DNA of 35,337 nucleotides from Mycobacterium sp. (GCA_025965515.1 JAOPWU010000184.1:1-35337); one strand, 5' to 3'; positions 16,580 through 25,467 are shown, counted from the stretch's first letter. A program made the numbers and translations. Notes: generated from the letters alone by a model not told the origin.

Positions 16580-17725
16580 GTGAGCAACGCCGCAGCCCCC
16601 GGACCGAGCGCCCGTATCGATCTTGCGGCGATCCGCCACAGCGTCGGCGTCCTGGCCGAGCGGGCCCCCGGCGCAGCGCTGATGGCCGTGGTGAAGGCCG
16701 ACGGGTACGGGCACGGCATGGCGCAGGCGACGGGTGCGGCCCTGGCCGCCGGTGCGACCTGGCTCGGCGTGGCCACCGCGGCCGAGGCGCTGGAGGTCCG
16801 CGCGGCGGGCTTCACCACGCCGCTGCTCGCCTGGCTGTTCACCCCCGGCACCGCCTACGCCCCGCTGCTGGCGGCGGGCGTCGACATCGGGGTCAGCAGC
16901 CGGGCGCAGCTCGCGGAGGTCGCGGCGGCCGCGCGGGAGACCGGCCTGCCGGCCCGCGTGCACGTCAAGCTGGACACCGGGCTGTTCCGCAACGGGGTGA
17001 CCGCCGAGGACCTGCCGGAGTTCCTCGCCGCGCTGGGCCCCCTCGTGGCCGAGCGGGCGGTCGAGCTCGTCGGCGTCATGAGCCACCTGGCCTTCGCCGA
17101 CGCGCCCGGGCACCCCACCATCGACGCGCAGCGGGACGCGTTCCTCGCGGGTGTCGGCAGCTTCGAGCGCGCCGGGCTGCCGCCGCAGCTGCGGCACCTG
17201 GCGAACTCCGCCGCCACGCTGCTGCGGCCGGACCTCCACTTCGACCTGGTCCGGCCGGGCCTCGCGGTCTACGGCCTGACGCCCGTCCCGCAGGTGGGCG
17301 GCTTCGGGCTGCGGCCCGCGATGACCCTCCGCAGCCCGCTGGCGCACGTGAAGTCCGCGCCGGCGGGCGTCGGGGTGTCCTACGGCCACACGTACACGAC
17401 GCCGGCGCCCACGACGCTCGCGCTCGTCCCGCTCGGCTACGGGGACGGCGTCCCGCGGTCGGCCGGCAACTGCGCGCCGGTGGCGGTGGCGGGCCGCAGG
17501 TTCCGCATCGCGGGCCGCGTCTGCATGGACCAGTTCGTGCTGGACGTCGGCACCGAGGTCGGCGCGGGGCTGCAGGCCGGTGACGAGGCGGTGTTGTTCG
17601 GGCCCGGCGACGACGGCGAGCCGACCGCGCAGGAGTGGGCCGACCTGCTCGACACGATCAGCTACGAGATCGTGACGCGGGTGGGCGCCCGGGTCCCCCG
17701 CGAGTACCTCGGGGAGAGCGCGTGA
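16580..17725 (+). CDS. alr: Alanine racemase
   Basis: PLP-dependent enzyme that makes D-alanine for peptidoglycan. With GTG 16580 the protein is 381 aa, the family length. K39 in VVKADGYGHG is the PLP lysine and Y268 in GVSYGHTYTT is the second catalytic base; RVCMDQFVLDVG and the C-terminal ISYEIVTRVGARVPREY are also typical. The start is fixed by a leaderless promoter box and by the conserved ARIDLAAIRHSV beginning; a longer frame from 16424 would run antisense to the divergent gene. It heads a coupled operon with an alpha/beta hydrolase, a uracil-DNA glycosylase and tsaE. Confidence 0.97.
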   Translation: MSNAAAPGPSARIDLAAIRHSVGVLAERAPGAALMAVVKADGYGHGMAQATGAALAAGATWLGVATAAEALEVRAAGFTTPLLAWLFTPGTAYAPLLAAGVDIGVSSRAQLAEVAAAARETGLPARVHVKLDTGLFRNGVTAEDLPEFLAALGPLVAERAVELVGVMSHLAFADAPGHPTIDAQRDAFLAGVGSFERAGLPPQLRHLANSAATLLRPDLHFDLVRPGLAVYGLTPVPQVGGFGLRPAMTLRSPLAHVKSAPAGVGVSYGHTYTTPAPTTLALVPLGYGDGVPRSAGNCAPVAVAGRRFRIAGRVCMDQFVLDVGTEVGAGLQAGDEAVLFGPGDDGEPTAQEWADLLDTISYEIVTRVGARVPREYLGESA

Positions 17726-18792
17726 GTCGGCACCGCACGCTGCTCGGCGTCGCGGGGGCGGCCGGAGGCGCCGTGGCCGCCGGTGTCGCCGCGGGCCTGT
17801 TCGCCACCCACCAGAGCGTGCAGCGGCAGCTGCGGGCCCCCGACCCGTACCGCGACGAGCCCTTCGGGCGGCTGCCCGCCGACCGGACCCGCATGGTCTG
17901 GACCGACGACGGGGTCGGGCTGAACGTCGTCGAGGTGGGGCCGGCCGACGCCCCGCTGACCGTGGTGCTCGTCCACGGCTACACGCTGTCGCTGGACTGC
18001 TGGCACTTCCAGCGGCAGGCGCTGGCGGCCCGCCCGGGGGTGCGGGTCGTGCTGTACGACCAGCGGTCCCACGGCCGGTCCGGCCGCAGCCAGGCGGGGC
18101 GCTGCACGATCGACCAGCTGGGGGAGGACCTCGCGGCGGTGCTGGCCGCGGTGGCCCCGCAGGGACCGGTGGTCCTGGTCGGCCACAGCATGGGCGGCAT
18201 GACGATCATGTCGCTGGCCGACCGGCACCCCGAGCTGTTCGGGACCCGCGTGGTCGGCGTGGCGCTGGTGTCGACGAGCGCCGGACGGGTGTCGGAGCTG
18301 ACGTTCGGGTTGCCGGCCGGCGTCATCGTGGCCGCCCGGCGGCTGCTGCCCGCGGTGACCGTCGGCGCCCGGGGATCGGCCCGGCTGGTCGAGCTGGGCA
18401 GGCGGCGGCCGGGCGACATCACCTACGCCGTGACGCGCCGCTTCTCCTTCGGGTCCGAGGCCTCGCCGTCGCTCGTCGCGTTCATGGAGCGGATGGTGGC
18501 GAGCACGCCCCTCGACGTGCTCCTCGCCTTCCTGCCGACCTTCCTCGATCACGACAAGCTGGCCGCGCTGGACGTGTTGCGCGGGATCCCGGTGCTCATC
18601 GTCGGGGGCGAGAACGACCTGATGACGCCGGTCGTGCACAGCGAGCAGCTGGCCGCCGCGCTGCCCGACGCGGACTTCGTGCGGGTGCCACAGGCGGGGC
18701 ACATGGCCATCCTCGAGCGATCGGACGTGGTGAACCGGGCGCTGGAGCGGCTGCTCGACCGCGTGGCGGTCGCGGGCGGGGCGCGCGTGTGA
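17722..18792 (+). CDS. Alpha/beta hydrolase, membrane-anchored
   Basis: A 356-aa protein starting at GTG 17722, overlapping the alr stop (GTGA). An N-terminal hydrophobic stretch (about residues 5-28, LLGVAGAAGGAVAAGVAAGLFA) is a probable membrane anchor or uncleaved signal. The alpha/beta-hydrolase fold follows: oxyanion region VLVHGYTLSLDCW, nucleophile elbow GHSMGG with S156, and a late Asp/His pair in GGENDLMTPV and QAGHMAILE. Such a hydrolase between alr and tsaE is common in actinobacteria. The substrate is unknown; an ester or lipid is likely. Confidence 0.9.
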   Translation: MSRHRTLLGVAGAAGGAVAAGVAAGLFATHQSVQRQLRAPDPYRDEPFGRLPADRTRMVWTDDGVGLNVVEVGPADAPLTVVLVHGYTLSLDCWHFQRQALAARPGVRVVLYDQRSHGRSGRSQAGRCTIDQLGEDLAAVLAAVAPQGPVVLVGHSMGGMTIMSLADRHPELFGTRVVGVALVSTSAGRVSELTFGLPAGVIVAARRLLPAVTVGARGSARLVELGRRRPGDITYAVTRRFSFGSEASPSLVAFMERMVASTPLDVLLAFLPTFLDHDKLAALDVLRGIPVLIVGGENDLMTPVVHSEQLAAALPDADFVRVPQAGHMAILERSDVVNRALERLLDRVAVAGGARV

Positions 18793-19367
18793 CGACGGCG
18801 GACTGGAACGTGCTGGCCCGGCGGGTGTCCACCTGCACCCGGTGCCCCGAACTGGCCCGCAACCGGACCCAGGTGGTCGTCGGGCAGGCGCCGCCGGGGG
18901 CGCGGCTGGTGGTGCTGGGCGAGGCGCCCGGCGCGGCGGAGGATGCCAGCGGCCTGCCGTTCGTCGGCAAGGCGGGGCGCGTCCTCGACGCCGCCCTGGC
19001 CGCGGCAGGGTTGCCGCGGTCGACGGTCGCAGTGCTGAACACGCTGAAGTGCCGGCCGCCCGGGAACCGGCGGCCGGCGCCGCTGGAGCTCGCCGCCTGC
19101 CGGCCGTGGGCGGAGCTGCAGCTCGACCTGATCGCGCCGCGGCTGGTGGTGACGCTCGGGACCACGGCGACGGCGTGGGCGCTGGGGCGGCGCACGGTGC
19201 GGCTCGGGGACGTCCGGGGCACGGTCACGACCACCGCGTCGGGGCTCGCGGTGCTGCCGACCTACCACCCGTCCGGCGCGCTGCGGTGGGGCCCGAACGG
19301 GGAGCCCATGCGGCTGCTCCACGCCGACCTGGCGCTGGCCGCGTCGCTGGTGGCGGAGGCGGCGTGA
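18789..19367 (+). CDS. Uracil-DNA glycosylase, family 4-like, iron-sulfur type
   Basis: A 192-aa protein starting at GTG 18789, overlapping the hydrolase stop. It has the UDG superfamily motif GEAPGAAEDASGLPFVGKAG (residues 44-63) and the C-terminal YHPSGALR motif. Four cysteines, C16, C19, C88 and C104, fit the 4Fe-4S ligand pattern of family 4 enzymes, which remove uracil from DNA after cytosine deamination. That role suits a GC-rich genome. Placement inside the alr-tsaE operon is unusual but the GTGA overlaps on both sides show it is translationally embedded. Family 5 or a divergent subfamily cannot be fully excluded. Confidence 0.88.
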   Translation: MTTADWNVLARRVSTCTRCPELARNRTQVVVGQAPPGARLVVLGEAPGAAEDASGLPFVGKAGRVLDAALAAAGLPRSTVAVLNTLKCRPPGNRRPAPLELAACRPWAELQLDLIAPRLVVTLGTTATAWALGRRTVRLGDVRGTVTTTASGLAVLPTYHPSGALRWGPNGEPMRLLHADLALAASLVAEAA

Positions 19368-19882
19368 CCGGCGGCGTGACGGGCGCAGAACTGCGGCTGC
19401 CGACCGCCGCGGACACCCGCGCCTTCGGGCTCTGGCTGGGCCGGGAGCTCGCCGCCGGCGACCTGGTGGTGCTCGCCGGTCCGCTCGGCGCGGGCAAGAC
19501 GGTGCTGGCGCAGGGCATCGGCGAGGGGCTCGGTGTCGAGGGGCCGGTGGTGTCGCCGACGTTCGTCATCGCGCGGGAGCACCGCCCGCTGGGCGCCGGA
19601 CCGTGGCTCGTGCACGTGGACGCCTACCGGCTCGGCGGCCCCGCGGGGCGCGCCGAGCTGGAAGACCTCGACCTCGACCTGGACCGCGCGGCCGTGGTCG
19701 TCGAGTGGGGCGTCGGCCTGGCCGAGGGGCTGGCGGACAGCCACCTGCTGGTCGAGCTCGAACGCCCGGCCACGGGCGCACCCGGCGACGAGCCGCGGCA
19801 GGCGCGGATCAGCGCGGTCGGGGAGCGGTGGGACCCGGTGGTGGCCGAGCTGGCCGAGCGTGCCGGTCAGTCCTCGGCGTAG
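19364..19882 (+). CDS. tsaE: tRNA threonylcarbamoyladenosine synthesis ATPase TsaE
   Basis: P-loop ATPase that drives t6A37 formation on ANN-decoding tRNAs together with TsaB and TsaD, both encoded 3-6 kb downstream. The protein is 172 aa. The Walker A loop is GPLGAGKT (39-46), followed by the family motifs SPTFVIAREH, HVDAYRL and VVEWG. GTG 19364 overlaps the UDG stop; a second in-frame GTG at 19376 is possible. The 3' end overlaps the convergent diiron oxygenase gene by 16 bp. Confidence 0.93.
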   Translation: MTGGVTGAELRLPTAADTRAFGLWLGRELAAGDLVVLAGPLGAGKTVLAQGIGEGLGVEGPVVSPTFVIAREHRPLGAGPWLVHVDAYRLGGPAGRAELEDLDLDLDRAAVVVEWGVGLAEGLADSHLLVELERPATGAPGDEPRQARISAVGERWDPVVAELAERAGQSSA

Positions 19883-20826
19883 ACGCCCAGGGCCTTCCAG
19901 ACCCGCTTCGTCACCGGGGTCATGAGGCCCAGCTCGCGGGCCAGCGCCCGGGGCTTGGCCACGGAGTCCCGCAGCAGCTGGTGCGCCTCGGGCGAGGTGT
20001 AGGCCTCCTTGCGCACCGGGCGCGGGACGTGGTGGCGTCGCATCACGCCGGGCGTCGGCAGCAGCATCATCCGGGCCATGGTCCCCATGACGATGGGCAG
20101 CAGGATCCCGATGAACAGCCGGCCGAGCGGGCCGAGCTTGGGCACGGCCCGCGAGAGGTGCAGCCGGGCGTAGGACAGGTGCCGGGCCTCCTCCGCCACG
20201 TGGATCCGCATGATCTGCTCGAGCAGCGGGTGCGCGCCCGTGTCGCGGAGCAGGCGCCGCTGGGCGAAGTCGACGGGGTCCTCGCCGCCGAGGACATTGA
20301 CGAAGAACGCCGCGGGCGCCCGCCGCGCGAGCGGCACGACGAACAGTGCCGCGAGCGTCGTGCCGGGCCACGGGATGCCATCGGCCTTCACGGGGCAGCG
20401 GCGCACGAACTCCTGGAACATCAGGGTGTGCTGGGTCTCCTCGGCGATCTCGTGCTGCACGTAGCGCAGCGACGGGTCGTCGTCGGGGAGGTGGAGGCTG
20501 CGGTAGAGCAGCCCGCGCTGCAGCACGTTCTCGAACTGCCAGCCGATCTTCACCATCGACGCGTACCGCGCCAGCGCCAGCGCGTGCTGGTCGCGCGGCG
20601 GCAGGGCCTGGTACCAGGCGGTCCGGGCCAGCGGGTCCCAGCTGGGCAGCGTCCAGCCCGGGTCCTCGAGGTCGAAGCGTTTGCCGGCCGAGTCCCAGTC
20701 GACGTCGAGGTAGGCGTCGAAGTGGCGGTCCACCGAGGCCTGGCTGAGCCGCTGCAGCGTGGTCGCTGCACTGCGGTCGCCGCGCGCCGTCGCGGTGGCG
20801 GGAGCGGGGGTCGTGGGCGCGGTCAT
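19867..20826 (-). CDS. AurF-like diiron oxygenase
   Basis: A 319-aa ferritin-like protein. Two metal motifs are clear: E130-T-Q-H133 (in HEIAEETQH) and H209-x3-E213-x2-H216 (in HVAEEARHLSYAR). E182 sits 27 residues before H209, the same gap as E196-H223 in AurF, and E99 (WQFEN) can supply the remaining carboxylate. The extra His is the mark of AurF-type N-oxygenases over plain ferritins. AurF oxidises an aryl amine to a nitro group, but many actinobacterial relatives act on unknown, often lipid, substrates. It is divergent from a TetR gene followed by an acyl-CoA ligase gene, which favours an acyl or aryl-acid substrate. AGGAG lies before the ATG. Confidence 0.82.
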   Translation of the reverse strand: MTAPTTPAPATATARGDRSAATTLQRLSQASVDRHFDAYLDVDWDSAGKRFDLEDPGWTLPSWDPLARTAWYQALPPRDQHALALARYASMVKIGWQFENVLQRGLLYRSLHLPDDDPSLRYVQHEIAEETQHTLMFQEFVRRCPVKADGIPWPGTTLAALFVVPLARRAPAAFFVNVLGGEDPVDFAQRRLLRDTGAHPLLEQIMRIHVAEEARHLSYARLHLSRAVPKLGPLGRLFIGILLPIVMGTMARMMLLPTPGVMRRHHVPRPVRKEAYTSPEAHQLLRDSVAKPRALARELGLMTPVTKRVWKALGVYAED

Positions 20827-20866
20827 GGGATCTCCTGGGAAGTGAGCGCCGCCGGTGTGCGAGCTT

Positions 20867-20887
20867 CCTGTGACAACACGTCTCAGG
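20867..20887. promoter_or_regulatory. Operator-like inverted repeat between oxygenase and TetR genes
   Basis: CCTGTGAC (20867-20874) and GTCTCAGG (20880-20887) are inverted copies with 7 of 8 matches around a 5-bp centre AACAC. The 21-bp dyad lies 9 bp upstream of the TetR -10 box and ~40 bp from the oxygenase start, a good place for TetR-type repression of both genes. Confidence 0.65.
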
Positions 20888-20896
20888 TACCGGCTG

Positions 20897-20902
20897 TAGC
20901 GT
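20897..20902 (+). promoter_or_regulatory. -10 box for leaderless TetR-gene mRNA
   Basis: TAGCGT lies 7 nt before GTG 20910, with no ribosome binding site. It supports 20910 as the start instead of the GTG at 20908. Confidence 0.6.
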
Positions 20903-20909
20903 TCCGGGT

Positions 20910-21599
20910 GTGGCGACCGGTGTCAACCCCGTGACGCGGCGTCCCGCCCGCCCCTCAGTACGCGGGGGCGACGGCCGGGACCTGCGCTGGGAGTCGCACC
21001 GCCGCGAGCGCCGGCAGACCTTCGTCGACGCCGCGATCGGGGCCATCGACACCCACGGGCCCGACGTCAGCGTCAGCGACATCTGCCGGTACGCGGCGGT
21101 CCCGCGGGCTGCGCTCTACCGCCACTTCGCCGACCGCGCCGACCTCGACGACGCGGTCGCCAGCCGCATCATCGAGATCGTCGTCGAGATGCTGACGCCG
21201 CTCATCGAGATGCCGGACGGGCCGCTGCGGTACGGCGTGGTGCGCGAGCTCGCCGCCCGCGTCGTCGGCTCCTACATCGACCTGGAGTCCGACCACCCGC
21301 ACCTGTCCGCGTTCGTCCGCGCGCACGCCGGCGGCGCGTCCGTGCAGGACGCCGCGGCGCGGGCGCTGTCCGGGGTGGCGCAGCGGGCGGTGACGACCAC
21401 CCGGCAGCACGTCCCGGACATCGCCGACGTGCCCGACGCCCAGGCCATGGTGATCGCCTCGGCCGTCGTCGGCATCGTGGACGCCGCGGTCGGCTCCTGG
21501 TCCCGGGCGCCCGGCGGGCTGGACCGCGCCACCCTCACCGACACGCTCGCCACGATGATCGCGGCGGCCGTCACGGGGGTGGCCGCCGAGCTGCTGTGA
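20910..21599 (+). CDS. TetR family transcriptional regulator
   Basis: A 229-aa protein. The N-terminal DNA-binding domain (about residues 25-75) has the typical TetR helix-turn-helix, VSVSDICRYAAVPRAALYRHFADRAD in two parts around positions 50-75. The C-terminal ligand domain is all-helical with no recognised pocket. It is divergent from the diiron oxygenase gene and upstream of the acyl-CoA ligase gene, with an inverted repeat in the shared promoter region, so it likely represses both flanking genes and responds to an acyl-CoA or related molecule (inference). Confidence 0.92.
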   Translation: MATGVNPVTRRPARPSVRGGDGRDLRWESHRRERRQTFVDAAIGAIDTHGPDVSVSDICRYAAVPRAALYRHFADRADLDDAVASRIIEIVVEMLTPLIEMPDGPLRYGVVRELAARVVGSYIDLESDHPHLSAFVRAHAGGASVQDAAARALSGVAQRAVTTTRQHVPDIADVPDAQAMVIASAVVGIVDAAVGSWSRAPGGLDRATLTDTLATMIAAAVTGVAAELL

Positions 21600-21664
21600 T
21601 CCCTCGTCACGTGGCGGGCGGGAGGTCGGCGCCACGTCCGGAGCGGATGAGGGACCATGTGGGC

Positions 21665-23197
21665 ATGGCCACTCTCTCGCTCGTCTCCGTCCTGTCGGAG
21701 TCCGCCCTGCGGCGGCCGGACAACGTCGCCATCCGCTTCATGGGGACGTCGACCACCTACGCCGAGCTGTGGGAGCAGGTCCGCCGGACCGCCACCGTCC
21801 TCGCCGAGCGGGGCGTGGGGGCGGGCGACCGCGTGGCCATGCTGCTGCCGAACGTCCCGGCCTTCCCGGTGACCTACTACGCGGCGCAGTTCCTGGGCGC
21901 CGTCGCCGTGCCGGTGCACGCGCTGCTCAAAGCCGAGGAGATCGAGTATGTCCTGCGCGACAGCGGCGCGAAGGTGCTGGTCTGCGCCGCCGTGCTGCTG
22001 GGCGAGGGTGCCAAGGGGGCGGAGCTCGCCGGCGTGCCGGTGCTCGGCGTCATGGACGGCGGGGACGCGGAGGTCGACCGGCTCGATCTGCTGGCCGCCG
22101 CGGCGGAGCCCGCGTCGCTGCCGGCCCAGCGCGACCCGATGGACGCTGCGGTGATCCTCTACACGTCCGGCACGACGGGGAAGCCGAAGGGCGCGATGCT
22201 GGCCCACATCTCGCTGATCATGAACGTCGAGACGGCGATCACCGAGAGCTTCGACATCACCGAGGACGACGTGACCATCGCCTGCCTGCCGCTGTTCCAC
22301 ACGTTCGGGCAGACGGTGGTCATGAACTGCGCCTTCCGCGTCGGCGCGACGATGGTGATCATGCCCCGCTTCGACGGGGCGTCGGCGCTGGACCTCCTCA
22401 TCCAGGAGAACGTGACGCAGTTCGTCGGCGTGCCGACGATGTACATCGCCCTGCTCGAGGCGGCCAAGAAGGACGAGCGTCGCCCGAACCTGCGCTCCGC
22501 GCTCTCCGGCGGCTCGGCGATGCCGCTCGCCGTGCTGGAGAAGTTCGAGGAGGTCTTCCAGGTCCGGGTCCTGGAGGGGTACGGGCTCACCGAGACCTCG
22601 CCGGTCGCCACGTTCAACCAGAAGAACTGGCCGACGAAGCCGGGCACCATCGGCCGGCCCATCTGGGGCGTCGACGCGGACATCGCCGCCGCCGAGGTGG
22701 AGGGGCGCATCGAGCTCCTGCCGCCCGGGCAGCTCGGCGAGATCGTGGTCCGCGGCCACTGCGTGATGCTGGGGTACCTCAACCGGCCGGAGGACACCGC
22801 GGCCGTCATGGTCGACGGCTGGTTCCGCACCGGCGACCTCGGCACCCGCGACGAGGACGGGTACCTGACCATCGTCGACCGCAAGAAGGACATGGTCCTG
22901 CGCGGCGGCTACAACGTGTACCCGCGGGAGGTGGAGGAGGTACTGCTGCGCTGCCCGGGGATCGCCCAGGTGGCGGTCATCGGTGTCCCCCACGAGACGC
23001 ACGGCGAGGAGGTCGCGGCGATCGTCGTCCGCGAGGAGGGGCACGGCGTCACGGCGGACGACATCCGGGCGTACGGCAAGGCGCACCTCGCGGCGTACAA
23101 GTACGCGCGCCGCATCGAGTTCGTGGACGCGCTCCCGCTCGGGCCCAGCGGCAAGGTGCTCAAGCGGGAACTCGTCGCGCAGTACGGCAAGGCCTGA
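21665..23197 (+). CDS. Long-chain-fatty-acid--CoA ligase-like acyl-CoA synthetase
   Basis: A 510-aa ANL-superfamily enzyme that activates a carboxylic acid through an acyl-AMP and then forms the CoA thioester. Motifs in order: the phosphate loop YTSGTTGKPKGA (from Y166), GYGLTETSP, GWFRTGDLG, the hinge region DRKKDMVLRGGYNVYPREVEE, and the catalytic lysine in PLGPSGKVLKREL. ATG 21665 is chosen as the start of the conserved region; a GTG at 21596 that overlaps the TetR stop would add 23 residues with no similarity I know. It is transcribed after the TetR gene and ends 7 nt before tsaB. Fatty acid is the likely substrate; an aromatic acid is possible. Confidence 0.92.
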   Translation: MATLSLVSVLSESALRRPDNVAIRFMGTSTTYAELWEQVRRTATVLAERGVGAGDRVAMLLPNVPAFPVTYYAAQFLGAVAVPVHALLKAEEIEYVLRDSGAKVLVCAAVLLGEGAKGAELAGVPVLGVMDGGDAEVDRLDLLAAAAEPASLPAQRDPMDAAVILYTSGTTGKPKGAMLAHISLIMNVETAITESFDITEDDVTIACLPLFHTFGQTVVMNCAFRVGATMVIMPRFDGASALDLLIQENVTQFVGVPTMYIALLEAAKKDERRPNLRSALSGGSAMPLAVLEKFEEVFQVRVLEGYGLTETSPVATFNQKNWPTKPGTIGRPIWGVDADIAAAEVEGRIELLPPGQLGEIVVRGHCVMLGYLNRPEDTAAVMVDGWFRTGDLGTRDEDGYLTIVDRKKDMVLRGGYNVYPREVEEVLLRCPGIAQVAVIGVPHETHGEEVAAIVVREEGHGVTADDIRAYGKAHLAAYKYARRIEFVDALPLGPSGKVLKRELVAQYGKA

Positions 23198-23204
23198 GCG
23201 CGAC

Positions 23205-23867
23205 TTGTACGTCCTCGCTTTCGACACGGCCACCGAGACGACCTCGGTGGCCGTCGTCGCACTCGAATCCGGGCCCACCCTGCGGATCGTCGCGGCGGCC
23301 TCCCACACCGACGCCCGCGCCCACGGCGAGGTGCTGGCGCCCCTGCTGGCGCAGTGCCTGGCGGGGCTGCCCGAGCCGGTGGCGGCCGTCGTCGTCGGTG
23401 TCGGCCCCGGTCCGTTCACCGGCCTGCGCGTCGGCCTGGTGACCGCCGCGGTATACGGCCACGCCCGCGGGCTGCCGGTGCACGGCGTCTGTTCCCTCGA
23501 CGCGCTGGGGCGGCACGGGCCCTGCCTCGCGGTCACCGACGCGCGGCGGCGGGAGATCTACCACGCCGCGTACGACGCGGCGGGCCGGCGGGTCGCGGGG
23601 CCTGCGGTCGCGCGCCCCGGCGCCGTGGCCGCGCAGGTCGCCGCCGGGGAGCTGCCGGCGGGTGGTCGGCTGGTGGGCCCGACCGCGTCCCGGTGGGCCG
23701 ACGAGTTCCCCGGCCTCACGGCGGTGGACACCCCGCTGGACCCGGCGGCGCTGGTCGCCGTCGCCGCCGCGGACCTGCTGGCGGGGCGCGCGCCCGGCCC
23801 GCTCGTGCCGCGGTACCTGCGCCACCCCGACGCGGTCCCGCAGCCCGCGGCTGTTCCCCGTGCCTGA
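23205..23867 (+). CDS. tsaB: tRNA threonylcarbamoyladenosine synthesis protein TsaB
   Basis: A 220-aa ASKHA-fold protein that pairs with TsaD and TsaE in t6A37 synthesis. Family features: the opening YVLAFDTATETTSVAV, GVGPGPFTGLRVGL, and VCSLDAL. The only suitable start is TTG 23205, 7 nt after the ligase stop; no ATG or GTG in frame is close to the conserved beginning. It overlaps rimI by 8 bp. Confidence 0.94.
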   Translation: MYVLAFDTATETTSVAVVALESGPTLRIVAAASHTDARAHGEVLAPLLAQCLAGLPEPVAAVVVGVGPGPFTGLRVGLVTAAVYGHARGLPVHGVCSLDALGRHGPCLAVTDARRREIYHAAYDAAGRRVAGPAVARPGAVAAQVAAGELPAGGRLVGPTASRWADEFPGLTAVDTPLDPAALVAVAAADLLAGRAPGPLVPRYLRHPDAVPQPAAVPRA

Positions 23868-24375
23868 CGCCGTTCCGCCCCCGGTCGAGCTGCAGCGACT
23901 GCGCTGGTGGCACCTGCCGGAGGTGCTGGCCATCGAGCAGGAGGTGTTCGGCCCGGAGTCGTGGACGCCTGCCCTGTACTGGTCGGAGCTGGCGCAGGCC
24001 GGCAGCCTGCTGCGGCCCCGTGCCGCGACGCGCTACTACGTGGTCGCGGTTGCGCGGGGGCACGTCCGCGGGTACGCCGGGCTCGCGGTGGGCGGCGACC
24101 CGGAGCTGGACGGCGCGGACGTGCAGACCATCGCGGTCGCGCCCGACGCGCAGGGGACCGGGCTCGGGCGGCGGCTGCTGCGCGCCCTGATCGAGGAGGC
24201 GGACGCGCGAGGGGCGGGGCGGGTCCACCTGGAGGTCCGGGCGGACGAGCCCGTGGCCCGCGGGCTGTACGAGAGCGAGGGGTTCGTCACGGTGGGACGT
24301 CGTCGGGGGTACTACCAGCCGAGCAACGCCGACGCCCTGACGATGGTGCGTCGGCGGGGCGGGGGCGCGGCGTGA
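23860..24375 (+). CDS. rimI: Ribosomal protein S18 alanine N-acetyltransferase RimI
   Basis: A 171-aa GNAT acetyltransferase. The acetyl-CoA motif A is [15 protein letters not shown], followed by the helix region [15 protein letters not shown] and [16 protein letters not shown], all typical of RimI, which acetylates the N-terminus of S18. GTG 23860 overlaps the tsaB stop and gives the standard N-terminus ([18 protein letters not shown]). The order tsaB-rimI-tsaD is conserved in actinobacteria. The next gene overlaps it by 4 bp. Confidence 0.92.
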   Translation: MPDAVPPPVELQRLRWWHLPEVLAIEQEVFGPESWTPALYWSELAQAGSLLRPRAATRYYVVAVARGHVRGYAGLAVGGDPELDGADVQTIAVAPDAQGTGLGRRLLRALIEEADARGAGRVHLEVRADEPVARGLYESEGFVTVGRRRGYYQPSNADALTMVRRRGGGAA

Positions 24376-25409
24376 CCGGCGGGCCGCTGGTGCTGGGGCT
24401 GGAGACCAGCTGCGACGAGACCGGCGTCGGCCTCGTACGGCTGACGGCCGACGGGCCGCAGCTGCTGGCCGACGCGCTGGCGAGCAGCGTCGAGGAGCAC
24501 GCCCGCTTCGGGGGCGTGGTGCCCGAGGTCGCGTCGCGGGCGCACCTCGAGGCGATGCTGCCGACGCTGGACCGCGCGTGCGCCGACGCCGGCGTGCGGT
24601 TCTCCGACATCGACGCCGTGGCGGTGACCGCCGGCCCGGGGCTCGCCGGTCCGCTGCTGGTGGGCGTCGCGGCGGCGAAGGCCCTCGCGGTGGCGCTGGG
24701 CGTCCCGCTGCACGGGGTGCACCACCTGGCGGCGCACGTCGCCGTGGACACCCTGGAGCACGGTCCGCTGCCGCAGCCCTGCGTCGCGATGCTGGTCTCG
24801 GGCGGCCACTCCAGCCTGCTGCGCGTCGCCGACCTCGCGGCGGGCGACCCCGAGCACCTCGGCGCGACGGTCGACGACGCGGCGGGGGAGGCGTTCGACA
24901 AGGTCGCCCGGCTGCTGGGGCTCGGCTTCCCCGGCGGCCCGGTCGTCGACCGCCGGGCCCGCGAGGGCGACCCGGCCGCGATCGCGTTCCCCCGCGGGAT
25001 GACCGGGCCGCAGGACCCGCCCTACTCCTTCTCGTTCTCCGGCCTGAAGACGGCGGTCGCCCGCTGGGTCGAGGCGCGGGAGCGGGCCGGCGAGCCGGTG
25101 CCCGTGGCCGACGTCGCGGCGTCGTTCCAGGAGGCCGTGGTCGACGTGCTGACCCGCAAGGCGGTGCGCGCCTGCACCGACAGCGGCATCGACACGCTCG
25201 TCATCGGCGGCGGGGTGGCGGCGAACAGCCGGCTCCGGGCGCTGGCGCAGGAGCGGTGCGACGCGGCCGGCGTGCGGCTGCGGGTGCCGCGACCGCCGCT
25301 CTGCACCGACAACGGGGCGATGGTCGCGGCGCTGGGGGCGCTGCGCGTGGCGGCGGGGGTCGCGCCCAGCCCGCTGGACCTGGCGGCGAGCAGCAGCCTG
25401 CCGCTGTAG
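24372..25409 (+). CDS. tsaD: tRNA N6-adenosine threonylcarbamoyltransferase TsaD
   Basis: A 345-aa Kae1/TsaD metalloenzyme, the catalytic subunit that transfers the threonylcarbamoyl group to A37. Motifs: [11 protein letters not shown] at the start, the metal pair H118 and H122 in [45 protein letters not shown] and [15 protein letters not shown] 24372 overlaps the rimI stop. It is the last gene of the unit that begins with tsaB; tsaE lies 5 kb upstream, on the far side of the oxygenase-TetR-ligase module. Confidence 0.97.
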   Translation: MTGGPLVLGLETSCDETGVGLVRLTADGPQLLADALASSVEEHARFGGVVPEVASRAHLEAMLPTLDRACADAGVRFSDIDAVAVTAGPGLAGPLLVGVAAAKALAVALGVPLHGVHHLAAHVAVDTLEHGPLPQPCVAMLVSGGHSSLLRVADLAAGDPEHLGATVDDAAGEAFDKVARLLGLGFPGGPVVDRRAREGDPAAIAFPRGMTGPQDPPYSFSFSGLKTAVARWVEARERAGEPVPVADVAASFQEAVVDVLTRKAVRACTDSGIDTLVIGGGVAANSRLRALAQERCDAAGVRLRVPRPPLCTDNGAMVAALGALRVAAGVAPSPLDLAASSSLPL

Positions 25410-25467
25410 CCGCCGCCCCGGTGCCGGCGCGGTAGCCGGGACGTGCCCGTCGGCGCATCATCGTGCT

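Noticed and set aside
21596-21664. Start of the acyl-CoA ligase at GTG 21596 (overlap with the TetR stop)
   Set aside because: Possible by coupling but adds 23 residues unlike the family; ATG 21665 opens the conserved region. Kept as an alternative only.
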